Shown: positions 1-7,773, counted from the stretch's first letter. The stretch: 11,736 bases of DNA from JBLHKE01 sp047619485 (GCA_047619485.1 JBLHKE010000176.1:1-11736); one strand, 5' to 3'. Made by a program: numbers and translations. Notes: generated by a model not told the origin, from the sequence alone.

Positions 1-185
1 ATCGGCTCGCCATCACTAATTTCGTGGCCGATGTAGGCACCGGTTGCCCCTGTGATGGTGTTGGTCGCGGCCGGTGGTGTCGTCCCGAACAGCTATTGCA
101 GACGAGTGCTATCTGCGCCGCCCCGAAGGGTAGTATCTTCGTATTTAGCTTCATCACTCTGTAGTTCGTCGTCTGGCACGAACCA
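1..185 (-). pseudogene. Possible broken small lipoprotein, cut by window edge
   Basis: Not recognised with certainty. On the minus strand an ATG at 154 opens a lipoprotein-like signal sequence (MKLNTKIL, then a hydrophobic run ending LVCNSC). After about position 92 that frame turns into Pro/Arg/Thr-rich sequence. The neighbouring frame instead reads like a glycine-zipper surface lipoprotein (LFGTTPPAATNTIT, then GATGAYIGHEISDGEP) up to the window edge. A one-base loss, or loss of one CTGT repeat unit, near 89-93 would join the two halves. In a second reading, the same downstream frame continues upstream as WFVPDDELQSDEAKYEDTTL before a TAG at 93-95. Both readings imply disruption. The function is unknown and the missing 3' end lies outside the window. 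Confidence 0.3.
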
Positions 186-466
186 TCACAGAGATTGTTG
201 AATTATCCGATGAACACGGAGTAACCCGTCGGAGCTATTCTTTCCTTGCTAGTAGCCGAATCCAACGGCCTCCCCCATCGACTTCGTAACCGACGTCCTA
301 CAGATCGTTGCAGTGATGCGTCGCTCGCCGCCCCCCACAGATTCGCCAACGCCCCTCAACCCCAAACGGACCGCTCTGCCAAGCACGATTCTACGTGGCG
401 CTTGGAGGCGGTCCAAATTTGGAGGGGGCGATCAGCGCCTGTCTGATAACAAGGGTCAGCCTGGTT
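186..466. other. Intergenic region downstream of the efflux operon
   Basis: I see no convincing gene here. The short open frames on the plus strand have no ribosome binding site and no recognisable protein character. The only clear structure is a perfect 12-bp palindrome, TCCAAATTTGGA, at 412-423, followed by a weak stem GGCG-ATCAG-CGCC (428-440). No GC-rich hairpin with a U-tract is visible, so where the efflux transcript ends is unclear. Confidence 0.5.
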
Positions 467-940
467 CTACTTCTCGATATCTTTCAACAACGGGAATGAG
501 CCCACGGCCTTGGTGCCGTCTGGTTTCTCGATTTCCATCCACCATTGTGCGTCGTCGGCGAGTGGGTCTGGAGCGACGGAGTGGATGTCATAGTCATCGT
601 GTGATGGGGCATATTCACCTTTGCCTACTGAGGATAACGTACGGTCTTCTGCGCCGATCCAGGCACGGACGACGGTCTCGCCATTGTCCTTGTAGGGAAG
701 CTTAATCACAAGATGGCCTTCTTTGCCAGCTTCGACATTGCCGTGACCCTGCAGGGCCTCGACCGAAATGCCCTCGATATCAAATTTGCCGAGTGCGATC
801 TCTTCATGCTCATGCCCGTGGTCTTCCTCCTTAGCCGGCTCTTTGGCGTCGGCTGGTTTCGGATCTTTGCCAGAGTCGCCGCAGCTAACTAGCAATGCGA
901 AAATCGCGAACGCTGGAATGATATTACTTATTTTTTTCAT
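467..940 (-). CDS. Small histidine-containing lipoprotein of the metal-efflux operon
   Basis: A 157-residue predicted lipoprotein and the last gene of the efflux operon. I chose the ATG at 940, 7 bp after the pump's stop codon. It starts a clean signal peptide (MKKISNIIPAFAIFALLVSC) with lipidation expected at Cys20, whereas a longer frame from 1024 would overlap the pump and bury the signal. The mature protein begins with a flexible Asp/Lys/Pro/Glu-rich linker carrying DHGHEHEE (His41, 43, 45), a plausible metal site. The rest (about 48-157) looks like a compact beta-rich domain with RAWIGAEDRTLSS, SHDDYDIH and WWMEIEKPDGT. I do not recognise the family; a distant FixH/YtkA-like beta-sandwich is possible. 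Its place in the operon suggests a periplasmic metal-binding or metal-delivery accessory for the pump. The role is inferred. Confidence 0.85.
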   Translation of the reverse strand: MKKISNIIPAFAIFALLVSCGDSGKDPKPADAKEPAKEEDHGHEHEEIALGKFDIEGISVEALQGHGNVEAGKEGHLVIKLPYKDNGETVVRAWIGAEDRTLSSVGKGEYAPSHDDYDIHSVAPDPLADDAQWWMEIEKPDGTKAVGSFPLLKDIEK

Positions 941-947
941 GGTTCTA

Positions 948-3900
948 TTAGTGTGGTGTTTTCGGTTGTGGGTTAGGTTGGCTGGCAGACACGCGGTGAA
1001 TGGCCGCGTAGCCCGCCGGGACAATGATGAGGTTTAGAAATGTTGAGGACAGGAGGCCGCCCAGGATGACGACCGAGAGAGGCGCGAGGATCTCGTTACC
1101 CGGATTATCTCCTTGGAGAACGATCGGCACAACTGCCAATGCGGCGGTCAGGGCGGTCATGAGGATGGGCACTAGCCTCTCCGAAGACCCTTGCACAATT
1201 GCCTCATACATGGACTTACCATCATGTTCCATGAGATGCTGATAGTGGTTTACTAGCAAAATCCCATTACGGATCGCGATTCCGAATAGAGTGATGAAAC
1301 CGACCATGCTGGCAATCGAAATCACTGGAGCGGTATAGTGCCCGCCCAGGCCGAATAGTGCCAGGGTATTGCTGATGAGGCCGGGGGACTCCGCTAGGTA
1401 GATGGCAATGATGCCGCCTATCAGCGCGAGCGGTAGATTGACTAGCACCAAGAGGGCGACGCGGAACGATCCGATCGCCAACTGTAGGAGCATGAGAATG
1501 ATGACGACCACGAGACCACTGAAGAGTAGGATCGTGTGGCTGGCAGCCTGTTGGGCTTCGAACTGGCCACCGTAACGCACGGTATATCCGAAGCGTTGCA
1601 CAATTGGATCAACTCGCAGGCGCACCTGCTCGACCATGTGCCCGAGGTTGTAACCCTCCTCGACATTCAGCGTCACAATCGCTTTCCGTTGGGTGTTCTC
1701 ACGGGCGATGAGGTTCGACGTCATCTCCGGCCCGATGTCGGCTACCTCGTGTAGACGAACCAGCGCCCCGCCCTTGCCGCGAAGCACGAGGTTCTGAAGG
1801 TCACGCAGGTCGTCACGTTCTTCGTCAACCAGACGCACGGCCAGGTCGTAGCGGCGGACGCCTTCGTTGATCTCCGCAACGGACACACCGAAGACCGCGT
1901 CGCGGACTTGCTGCGCTGCGGAACGAGGGGTGAGACCGTAAGCAGCGAGGTCGGCCGGTCGATACTCCACCGGCAGGGATTGGATCATGACTTCGCGGTT
2001 GGCCGCAACGTCCCGCGTTCCGGGCAGAGGTTTTAGGGCGCCCTCGATCTCTTTTGCAATGGCACGAAGCTTGTCCAAGTCGTCACCGTAGACGTTGATG
2101 GCGATCGCCGCCGGGGTGCCGGAAAGAATGTGGCTGAGCCGGTGCTCGATCGGCTGCCCGATGTTCGTCGTGATCCCCGGGACTTTTTCGAGAATCTGGC
2201 TGATCTGGTGGCGCACTTCCTCCTTGCGGAAGCCGGGCTTGATGGTCACATCGATTTCCGAGTTACTCACGGGCTCGGCATGCTCGTCCCGCTCGGCCCG
2301 ACCGGTTCGGCGGGTCACGCTCTTGACGCCATCCAAGGCAAGTAGCTGTTTCTCGATCGATCCCGCCATGCGGTCGCTGGCGACGAGGGAAGTGCCGGGA
2401 GGGGCGAAAAGCCCGACCGTAAACGTGCCTTCGTTGAATTCCGGGAGGAACGATTTGCCAAAGGTGGACCCGAGCCACATTACCATCAAAGTGATGGCCA
2501 AAGCGGCGCCGAGCACCAGCGCCTTGTACTTCACTGCCCAAGCGACCGTGGGGTCGTAGATCCGCTTAAGACGCCGAACGAGAGGCGTGTCGCTGGATTC
2601 ATCGTGATCTTTCCGACCGTGCATCAATAGACGGCACATCGCGGGTGTGACCGTGAGAGCCACTAGTAAAGAGGCGATAATCGACACAGCGAAGGCGATC
2701 CCAAGCGGACGGAAGAAGCGTCCTTCGATGCCGCCAAGAAACATGAGGGGGAGGAACACGAGCACGATGATGATCGTGGCGAAGACCATGGCTGGCCGGA
2801 TCTCGTTACTGGCATCGAGGATGATTTTCAGCCGTGGCTGCTGATCAGCTTCGGCTTTCGCCGCGTTTTGGTTGAGTCGGCGGAACACGTTCTCCACATC
2901 AATCACCGCGTCGTCGACAAGGCTTCCGACGGCAATCGCCAAACCGCCCAAGGTCATCACATTGATCGTCATGTTCATCCAATCGAGAGCCATCAGCCCG
3001 ACGGCCAGAGACAGTGGAATCGCCGTCAGAGTGATCACGGTGGTGCGCACATTGAGCAGAAAGAGAATCAGGATGACCGCGACGACGATTGCGGCATCAC
3101 GCAGGGCGTGGATCACGTTCTTGACTGAGATCTTGATGAAATCCGCCTGGCGGAAAATCTGCCGATTGACGTGGAGCCCTTCTGGCAGCGAGGATTTTAG
3201 TTCATCGAGCATCTCATCGATGCGTTCGGTGATCGCGATCGTGTTGGTCCCCGGGCCTTTCTGCACTGTCATTACGACGGCGGGCTTTCCGCCGTCCGCA
3301 CCGGTGCCCCGTTTTGGCGCCGGCCCCATCTTCACGTCCGCGACTTGCTCGATTTTCACCGGAAAGCCGTCGTGGTATTTGATGACCGTGCCTGCGACAT
3401 CCTCGACCGACCGCACGCGGCCACTCTGCCTGACCGGCATCTCGAGCGATTCGATGTTGGCAATGTATCCGGCGCTGAGCGTGCTGTGCGATTCGCCAGC
3501 GGCTTCGACGACCTCCTCGATCGTCAGGTCGTAGAGGCGCAAGTCGTCCTGGCGCACCAGCACCTGATACTCGGGAAGTTCGCCGCCGATGACTGAAACC
3601 TGTGACACTCCGGGGATCGAAAGCAGCTTGTTACGCAGATCATACTCAGCGTAGGCACGGATCTCGAGTTCGCTCACCGTCTGGTCTGGCGACGACACTG
3701 CCAGCAACAAGATTTCACCGGTGATCGAGGTGATGGGCGTCATCTCGGCATGGGCATCCGATGGCAGATCTTCACGCACCGAATCGAGTCGTTCCGATAC
3801 GAGCTGCCGGGCCGTCAGGATGTCCATTCCCCAATCGAACTCGACATAGGCGATGGACAATCCGATCGCGCTGGACGTGCGCACCCGACGCACCCCCGGC

Positions 3901-4127
3901 ATACCGTTCACCGACGTCTCGATTGGAAACGTGACGTACTGTTCGACCTCGTCAGCCGCCAAGCCCGGCGCCTCGGTCATGATCACAACCGTCGGCGCAT
4001 TGAGTTCAGGGAAGACATCCACCGGCGTCTGCGGCAAGCGAGCCAGCGCAAACACCAAGAGCACGCCTGCGAGCAACAGCACCAGTCCGGCGCGGTCGAT
4101 AGAGAATTTAATTAAGCGATTCAGCAT
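948..4127 (-). CDS. czcA: Heavy-metal efflux RND pump, CzcA/CusA family
   Basis: A 1059-residue inner-membrane RND transporter of the heavy-metal (HME) branch, normal length for the family. It takes metal ions from periplasm or cytoplasm and drives them out by proton antiport through the adaptor and outer-membrane factor encoded just upstream. Visible landmarks: TM1 at about 11-30; the first porter region with VDVFPELNAPTV (36-47); a TM2-TM6 block from about 340; the TM4 proton-relay segment LVDDAVIDVEN with Asp405, Asp406, Asp410 and Glu412; a second porter region from about 560; and a final TM block. In an alignment by eye, Asp405 and Glu412 match CzcA Asp408 and Glu415, while the CzcA Asp402 position is Ala. 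The three CusA methionines that bind Cu(I)/Ag(I) are not conserved; the third position looks like His666. The substrate is therefore uncertain, more likely divalent. The gene starts 11 bp after the adaptor gene and has no strong Shine-Dalgarno site. The frame is fully intact. Confidence 0.96.
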   Translation of the reverse strand: MLNRLIKFSIDRAGLVLLLAGVLLVFALARLPQTPVDVFPELNAPTVVIMTEAPGLAADEVEQYVTFPIETSVNGMPGVRRVRTSSAIGLSIAYVEFDWGMDILTARQLVSERLDSVREDLPSDAHAEMTPITSITGEILLLAVSSPDQTVSELEIRAYAEYDLRNKLLSIPGVSQVSVIGGELPEYQVLVRQDDLRLYDLTIEEVVEAAGESHSTLSAGYIANIESLEMPVRQSGRVRSVEDVAGTVIKYHDGFPVKIEQVADVKMGPAPKRGTGADGGKPAVVMTVQKGPGTNTIAITERIDEMLDELKSSLPEGLHVNRQIFRQADFIKISVKNVIHALRDAAIVVAVILILFLLNVRTTVITLTAIPLSLAVGLMALDWMNMTINVMTLGGLAIAVGSLVDDAVIDVENVFRRLNQNAAKAEADQQPRLKIILDASNEIRPAMVFATIIIVLVFLPLMFLGGIEGRFFRPLGIAFAVSIIASLLVALTVTPAMCRLLMHGRKDHDESSDTPLVRRLKRIYDPTVAWAVKYKALVLGAALAITLMVMWLGSTFGKSFLPEFNEGTFTVGLFAPPGTSLVASDRMAGSIEKQLLALDGVKSVTRRTGRAERDEHAEPVSNSEIDVTIKPGFRKEEVRHQISQILEKVPGITTNIGQPIEHRLSHILSGTPAAIAINVYGDDLDKLRAIAKEIEGALKPLPGTRDVAANREVMIQSLPVEYRPADLAAYGLTPRSAAQQVRDAVFGVSVAEINEGVRRYDLAVRLVDEERDDLRDLQNLVLRGKGGALVRLHEVADIGPEMTSNLIARENTQRKAIVTLNVEEGYNLGHMVEQVRLRVDPIVQRFGYTVRYGGQFEAQQAASHTILLFSGLVVVIILMLLQLAIGSFRVALLVLVNLPLALIGGIIAIYLAESPGLISNTLALFGLGGHYTAPVISIASMVGFITLFGIAIRNGILLVNHYQHLMEHDGKSMYEAIVQGSSERLVPILMTALTAALAVVPIVLQGDNPGNEILAPLSVVILGGLLSSTFLNLIIVPAGYAAIHRVSASQPNPQPKTPH

Positions 4128-4138
4128 CTATCTTCGGA

Positions 4139-5392
4139 TCAGTGTTTTTCGTGGAAGGCGCCGTCGGCGTGGAAGTGTCCACCCTTCTGGCTCGTCCCGC
4201 TCATGGCGGTGGCGAGCTTCAATTCGTAGGCTCCGTTGAGAACGACTTCGTCGTTGGGACCGAGATCGCTCTTGATTTCAACCCATCGGCCATCATCGAC
4301 GCCCAGGTCCGCTTCTATGCGGATCGCCTTGTTCGCATTGCCGGGGTCGCGCTTGAAGAACACATGGACGATGCCGTCTTTGACAACCGCCGAGCGTGGG
4401 ATGGCCAGCGCGACACCGTCGGTGGATTCGGTCGCGATCTCCAGGAATGCCGAAACACCAGCGAGGCTCCAGGGCCGCAGTTCCTTCGGCGTGGCGAAAA
4501 GCGTGACGGTGCGCTGGATTGGATCGGCGGCGAGACCGATCTTCAGGTCGGCCTCGATCGACTCATTGAGGTTGGACCCGTTCGCCTGCGGCTGAACGAT
4601 ACGGACATTCTGTCCGCCTTTGAATTTGAGAAGATCGCTTTGCAGTCCCAAAGCCCGGAAGCGGACCAAGCTCGGATCGACGGTGGTCAGCAGCAGCGTC
4701 GTCTCTTCGACAAACGTGCCATCAGTGACCGACAACGACTCGACGATGCCGGGTTCCTTGGCGCGCACCTCGATCCAGTCGATCATCTGAGGAACTGCGG
4801 TTCCCGTTCCACCAACCCTATCTCGAGCCTGACCTGCATTGTTCAACGCTGCGGTCGCAGCACGCAGTTCCGCTTCCTGTTTGGGGATGTCTGCCCGCAG
4901 CTCCGCAGCCTGCGCTGCCAGATCCGCGCGCTTGAAAGCCGCCTTCTCGAGCACCTTGATTCTTGCCTCCACCGCCGCGGATTTCGCGCGGGATTGCTCA
5001 AGCGAAGCGTTTGCCAGATCGACACGCGACTGCAATTCAAGCCACTTGGCCGAACGGAAGCGGTAGAGCAGCGTGCCCACCTCCACTTTGTCGAATTGAT
5101 CGACCGCGAACTCAATGTGACCAGGCAACATCAATCGATATTCGCGTCGTGCGAGAGGTTGTAGTTCGAAAGAACCTGGCACGCGGATCGTGTTCGCCAC
5201 ATCCCGGCGTTCCACTTTCGCGAATGTGATGCCGAGGTTGCGCCGCACCGAGGTGGGAATATCAACGCGATTGGTCGGCTGCTCGCCAACCTCCTCCGCA
5301 GCCTCGCCGCTATCATCACTACCACGCTTGCAAGCGGGCAGGGTCAGACAGAGCAAGAGCACGGGGATGGGAAATAATTTGGATCGTTTCAT
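4139..5392 (-). CDS. czcB: RND efflux periplasmic adaptor lipoprotein (CzcB/CusB type)
   Basis: A 417-residue membrane-fusion protein linking the RND pump to the outer-membrane factor. A lipoprotein signal (MKRSKLFPIPVLLLCLTLPAC) predicts lipidation at Cys21 and inner-membrane anchoring. Then follow an acidic linker, the first lipoyl/barrel-sandwich half (around MLPGHIEFAVDQFDKVEVGTLLY), an Ala/Glu/Arg-rich alpha-helical hairpin (about 115-195), the second lipoyl half (EPGIVESLSVTDGTFVEETT), a beta-barrel domain (from about VRFRALGLQ) and a membrane-proximal domain ending NDEVVLNGAYELKLA. The C-terminus is unusual: the last 14 residues, 404-417, carry His406, His408, His414 and His417. This may be an extra metal site that hands ions to the pump. 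The gene starts 13 bp after the outer-membrane factor's stop and ends 11 bp before the pump, so the three are surely one operon. Family assignment is firm; metal specificity is not shown. Confidence 0.95.
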   Translation of the reverse strand: MKRSKLFPIPVLLLCLTLPACKRGSDDSGEAAEEVGEQPTNRVDIPTSVRRNLGITFAKVERRDVANTIRVPGSFELQPLARREYRLMLPGHIEFAVDQFDKVEVGTLLYRFRSAKWLELQSRVDLANASLEQSRAKSAAVEARIKVLEKAAFKRADLAAQAAELRADIPKQEAELRAATAALNNAGQARDRVGGTGTAVPQMIDWIEVRAKEPGIVESLSVTDGTFVEETTLLLTTVDPSLVRFRALGLQSDLLKFKGGQNVRIVQPQANGSNLNESIEADLKIGLAADPIQRTVTLFATPKELRPWSLAGVSAFLEIATESTDGVALAIPRSAVVKDGIVHVFFKRDPGNANKAIRIEADLGVDDGRWVEIKSDLGPNDEVVLNGAYELKLATAMSGTSQKGGHFHADGAFHEKH

Positions 5393-5405
5393 GTCGTCAA
5401 TTATT

Positions 5406-6806
5406 CTAGGTGTTCGACTTGCGGTTCTTTGGGCCGAGGAGGAATTGGATCTCGTTGTTCGTCCGGCTGTCCTCCGCCCGGATGTCGATCAGCTTCAGTC
5501 TCGCTTCGTGGGCACGCACCAGGCTCTCGAGGAGAACCAGGCTTCCGCCCTCGCCGAGTTCGACCAGTTTGCTCGCGTCGGTCACCTGGCGGTCGACCAT
5601 CGGAACCAAGGAATCGTTCATCGCCTTGCTTCGAGCACGCACGCCGTTCAGCCGGGCTCGCAGGGCAGCGAGCCGACCCGTGATCTTTTCGTATTCGGTC
5701 TCGAAAGCCGCTTTCGCGACTTCGCGTTCGGCGCGGGCTTTGCCGATGCCGCCTTTGTTCGAATTCAGAATCGGCACCGGAATGGCTCCGACGAAACCGA
5801 TCCGCGATTGGCCCTCATCGCTCTCGGCCTGCGGCCCAATGGTAACGTCAGGGTACTGCTTTCGCACTTCTCGCAAGAGCGTCTGCTCGGCTACCTCATA
5901 CTCGCTGCGCAGCCGGGAGAGAGTGAGACTGCTATCGTCCGGAAGCGCACTGCCTGACACGCTCCGCACTGCCGTGAGAGCCGGGACAAGGTCAACGGGG
6001 GCTTCGGGTGACAAACCTAGCAACGCCCGGATCTGATACGCACCCTCGGCCACGTCGCCTCCAAGTTGTCCTAGCTCAGCGCGGCGACTCTCACGTTCGA
6101 TGGAGAACAGGGCGGCTTCGGTCTTAAGAAGTTCACCCGCCTCTGCGAGTTGGGAAGTCGACTTGACGATCGAGTCCAAGGACTTGACGATCTGCTCGGT
6201 CTCCTGCAACCGGAGGCCTTGCGCCGACCATTCGACCCAGGCATCGCCCAGGTCTCGCTGCACCTTCCATTCCGCCTCGGCGAGGCGATCGAGTTCCGCG
6301 TGCATCTCGGCTTGAGCGCGTTTCTTTTCCACACGCAGTCGACCGGAAACTGGAATAGTGACGGAAAGCGCAGAGCCGACAATCCACGGATCCGGGACGC
6401 CCTTAGAAATCTTTAGCACGTCGAAGCTAAGCTCAGGATCGTCCCACAAGCCTGCATACTTGGCCGTCGCCTCGGCGACTCCAGCCCGCGAGCGTGCTAC
6501 CCGAAGGTCAGGATTGAACACCAGCGCAACCAACTCACCTTCGCGCAATGTTAAACCGTCTTTGGGGTTGAAAGCTACGGTGTCCGGAATGGATGCCGCC
6601 AGGCTCTTCGCAAACGTGGCGACCGTCTCACTGGACACGCTCTGGGCTCGCCACGTCTTAGAGTGAGCCGGAAGGTCGATCGGGTCGGGTCGGTACGTCT
6701 TGCACCCCCCGAGCAACACCAGCGCTAGTGACATGGCGATGACATGCCAAGCCGCACAACGGGAATCTGAGTTAATACTAGATGGTTTCATTCTTAATTT
6801 TCGCAT
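5406..6806 (-). CDS. czcC: Outer-membrane efflux factor lipoprotein, TolC/CzcC family
   Basis: A 466-residue outer-membrane channel subunit and the first gene of the efflux operon. It provides the exit duct through the outer membrane. The signal peptide ends in a lipobox, ALVLLGGC, with lipidation at Cys35 (Cys30 if the second ATG at 6791 is used). The ATG at 6806 is taken as the longest start; neither start has a clear Shine-Dalgarno site. The mature protein has the two repeated outer-membrane efflux domains typical of the family: GELVALVFNPDLRVARS opens the first coiled-coil repeat and LSRLRSEYEVAEQTLLREVRKQ the second, with PDVTIGPQAE and GFVGAIPVPILNSNKGGIGKAR in between. Long Ala/Glu/Arg-rich helices around these fit TolC-like hairpins. 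Length is normal and the frame is intact. It is followed at 13 bp by the adaptor gene. Confidence 0.93.
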   Translation of the reverse strand: MRKLRMKPSSINSDSRCAAWHVIAMSLALVLLGGCKTYRPDPIDLPAHSKTWRAQSVSSETVATFAKSLAASIPDTVAFNPKDGLTLREGELVALVFNPDLRVARSRAGVAEATAKYAGLWDDPELSFDVLKISKGVPDPWIVGSALSVTIPVSGRLRVEKKRAQAEMHAELDRLAEAEWKVQRDLGDAWVEWSAQGLRLQETEQIVKSLDSIVKSTSQLAEAGELLKTEAALFSIERESRRAELGQLGGDVAEGAYQIRALLGLSPEAPVDLVPALTAVRSVSGSALPDDSSLTLSRLRSEYEVAEQTLLREVRKQYPDVTIGPQAESDEGQSRIGFVGAIPVPILNSNKGGIGKARAEREVAKAAFETEYEKITGRLAALRARLNGVRARSKAMNDSLVPMVDRQVTDASKLVELGEGGSLVLLESLVRAHEARLKLIDIRAEDSRTNNEIQFLLGPKNRKSNT

Positions 6807-7196
6807 GGAGATCTCAAGGGCTGAGAGTTGGTTGAAGGATCAGCGCAACCAGTAGGAACGGCGACTTGTGTCATTCGTCCCCGCCTACCAAGCCACGTCA
6901 CCACGTGCAGCATTCCGCGAGAGAATAGGTGATCCCCCAAACCAACGTGACAGAGCGCGAAGTGCCCGGCGCAACTGTCAGGATGATCCTTGAACCGATC
7001 TCGCAGAGATTGTGAAGGAGATAGTATTTTCTCCGCTGCGCAGGCTTCTAGCTGAGTAAAAGCCAACCCGGAAACTGCAAGGATGTTATGAAATTTGGAC
7101 ATTGGTGGGTAGACATGAGACGGTTGAAATTTGCAGATTACCGCCCGCGTCAAAGATTGGCGGCGAGGCAGAATGCGAGTGCCTGTTTGGCGAGAG
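6807..7196. other. Intergenic leader upstream of the efflux operon
   Basis: About 390 bp with no gene I can defend. A minus-strand open frame (6794-7153, best ATG at 7102) would overlap the outer-membrane factor start. Its codon use is mixed, it has no recognised domain, and its supposed signal segment is weak. The region should hold the promoter of the efflux operon, but I cannot point to a convincing -35/-10 pair near 6806. Confidence 0.5.
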
Positions 7197-7221
7197 TTGC
7201 GTGACTAACGTGATCACGCAA
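7197..7221. repeat. Inverted repeat, 8-bp arms
   Basis: TTGCGTGA (7197-7204) and TCACGCAA (7214-7221) are perfect inverted arms around a 9-bp spacer that itself contains a partial copy (GTGA). It is the first of three consecutive dyads between the His-rich gene and the efflux operon. It could be a DNA-binding site or an RNA stem. Nothing in the sequence decides which. Confidence 0.6.
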
Positions 7222-7229
7222 TTTCATCG

Positions 7230-7248
7230 TGCCGCAGACAGTGCGGCA
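7230..7248. repeat. Inverted repeat, 7-bp GC-rich arms
   Basis: TGCCGCA (7230-7236) and TGCGGCA (7242-7248) are perfect inverted arms with the 5-base loop GACAG. This is the geometry of a small RNA hairpin. It lies between two other dyads in the same non-coding gap. No U-tract follows on either strand. Confidence 0.6.
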
Positions 7249-7260
7249 TCAACGGGCACC

Positions 7261-7295
7261 AGAACTGATCAGGCTATCGCCTGAGAGTCAGTTCT
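7261..7295 (-). terminator. Strong hairpin at the end of the His-rich gene, possible terminator
   Basis: AGAACTGA/TCAGTTCT outer arms and TCAGGC/GCCTGA inner arms stack into a 14-bp stem with a TATC loop and a 3-base bulge. The stem touches the TAA stop of the His-rich gene (7295-7297). This is where a transcription terminator or 3'-end protecting stem is expected. No run of U follows on the minus-strand transcript, so a classical intrinsic terminator is not proven. Confidence 0.5.
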
Positions 7296-7747
7296 TACGA
7301 GAGAGCCGGAGGAGCATTCGCACGAATGCTCGAAGCTAGGATCAACAGCCTTGGAACGGCCGGATCATGCGGGACCGCCTGTAAAAAATGTGGAGAGTCG
7401 GTTGACGCCCTTGACGCCCGACTCCACTCATCCGCCAAGACAAATAGCTGTGATGAGATCAGAAAGCCGCCATTCTCTGATGACAAATAGTCGCTCAGCG
7501 TCTTCGTCGAGCTTAGCGCGACTGCCGTCGAGTGCGTATCAGGAAGCGGGATCGGAGAGTCTTCACCTGACAGCGGCGCCTCATCGTGCTCCCCATGGGT
7601 CGCGTCACCATGATGGTGAGAGTGGGAGTGGGAGTGAGCAACGTCAGCCAGTTCAGTCCATTCCTCGTGATGATACGCAGCAGCCCACACTACCAACATG
7701 AGGGTAGCGAGCAGTTGCTTCACGTAGCTGTTCCTGAGGATAGACAT
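7295..7747 (-). CDS. Small exported histidine-rich protein
   Basis: A 150-residue predicted secreted or membrane-anchored protein. I chose the ATG at 7747 over a GTG at 7756 because it gives a compact signal segment: basic N-terminus, then QLLATLMLVVWAAAY (residues 11-25). Right after it comes a histidine-rich cluster (HSHSHSHHHGDATHGEHDE, about residues 38-56) preceded by HHEE. This is a typical binding sequence for Zn, Ni, Co or Cu. The C-terminal half is plain and ends PRLLILASSIRANAPPALS, reminiscent of small DUF2946-like proteins found near metal pumps; that link comes from memory. A 9-bp tandem repeat (7402-7419) encodes RAS-RAS. The gene lies upstream of the efflux operon on the same strand, so a periplasmic metal buffer or sensor is likely. 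The exact function is unknown. Confidence 0.8.
   Translation of the reverse strand: MSILRNSYVKQLLATLMLVVWAAAYHHEEWTELADVAHSHSHSHHHGDATHGEHDEAPLSGEDSPIPLPDTHSTAVALSSTKTLSDYLSSENGGFLISSQLFVLADEWSRASRASTDSPHFLQAVPHDPAVPRLLILASSIRANAPPALS
7312..7331. repeat. Perfect inverted repeat inside the 3' end of the His-rich gene
   Basis: GAGCATTCG (7312-7320) and CGAATGCTC (7323-7331) are perfect 9-bp arms separated by CA. The dyad is in the last codons of the His-rich gene. Together with the stem at 7261-7295 it could form a two-hairpin 3' end on the transcript. It may also be chance. Confidence 0.5.
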
Positions 7748-7773
7748 CCAGCGCACCGGTCGCCTCGGAGCGA

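Noticed and set aside
246..705. Plus-strand frames at the left end
   Set aside because: Low-complexity Arg/Pro/Ser translations, partly antisense to the small lipoprotein gene, with no ribosome binding site.
941..1024. A longer start for the small His-containing lipoprotein
   Set aside because: The extension of 28 residues overlaps the pump gene, is not signal-like, and would place the real signal peptide internally.
2872..3534. A 220-codon plus-strand open frame opposite the RND pump
   Set aside because: Its Ser/Arg/Thr-rich composition is the usual shadow of a membrane protein gene.
4142..5164. A 340-codon plus-strand open frame opposite the adaptor gene
   Set aside because: It lies entirely antisense to a well-supported gene, has no recognisable domain, and is what GC-biased codon use produces on the opposite strand.
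5190..5957. A 255-codon plus-strand open frame opposite the adaptor start and outer-membrane factor
   Set aside because: It spans two real genes in antisense and has no protein character of its own.
6794..7153. A 119-codon minus-strand frame just upstream of the outer-membrane factor
   Set aside because: Mixed codon use, overlap with the next start, weak signal-like segment and no recognised domain. It is kept only as a remark in the intergenic entry.
7197..7248. Integron attC site
   Set aside because: The dyads and a CTAAC core suggested it, but the required RYYYAAC/GTTRRRY core pair does not match and there is no cassette structure.
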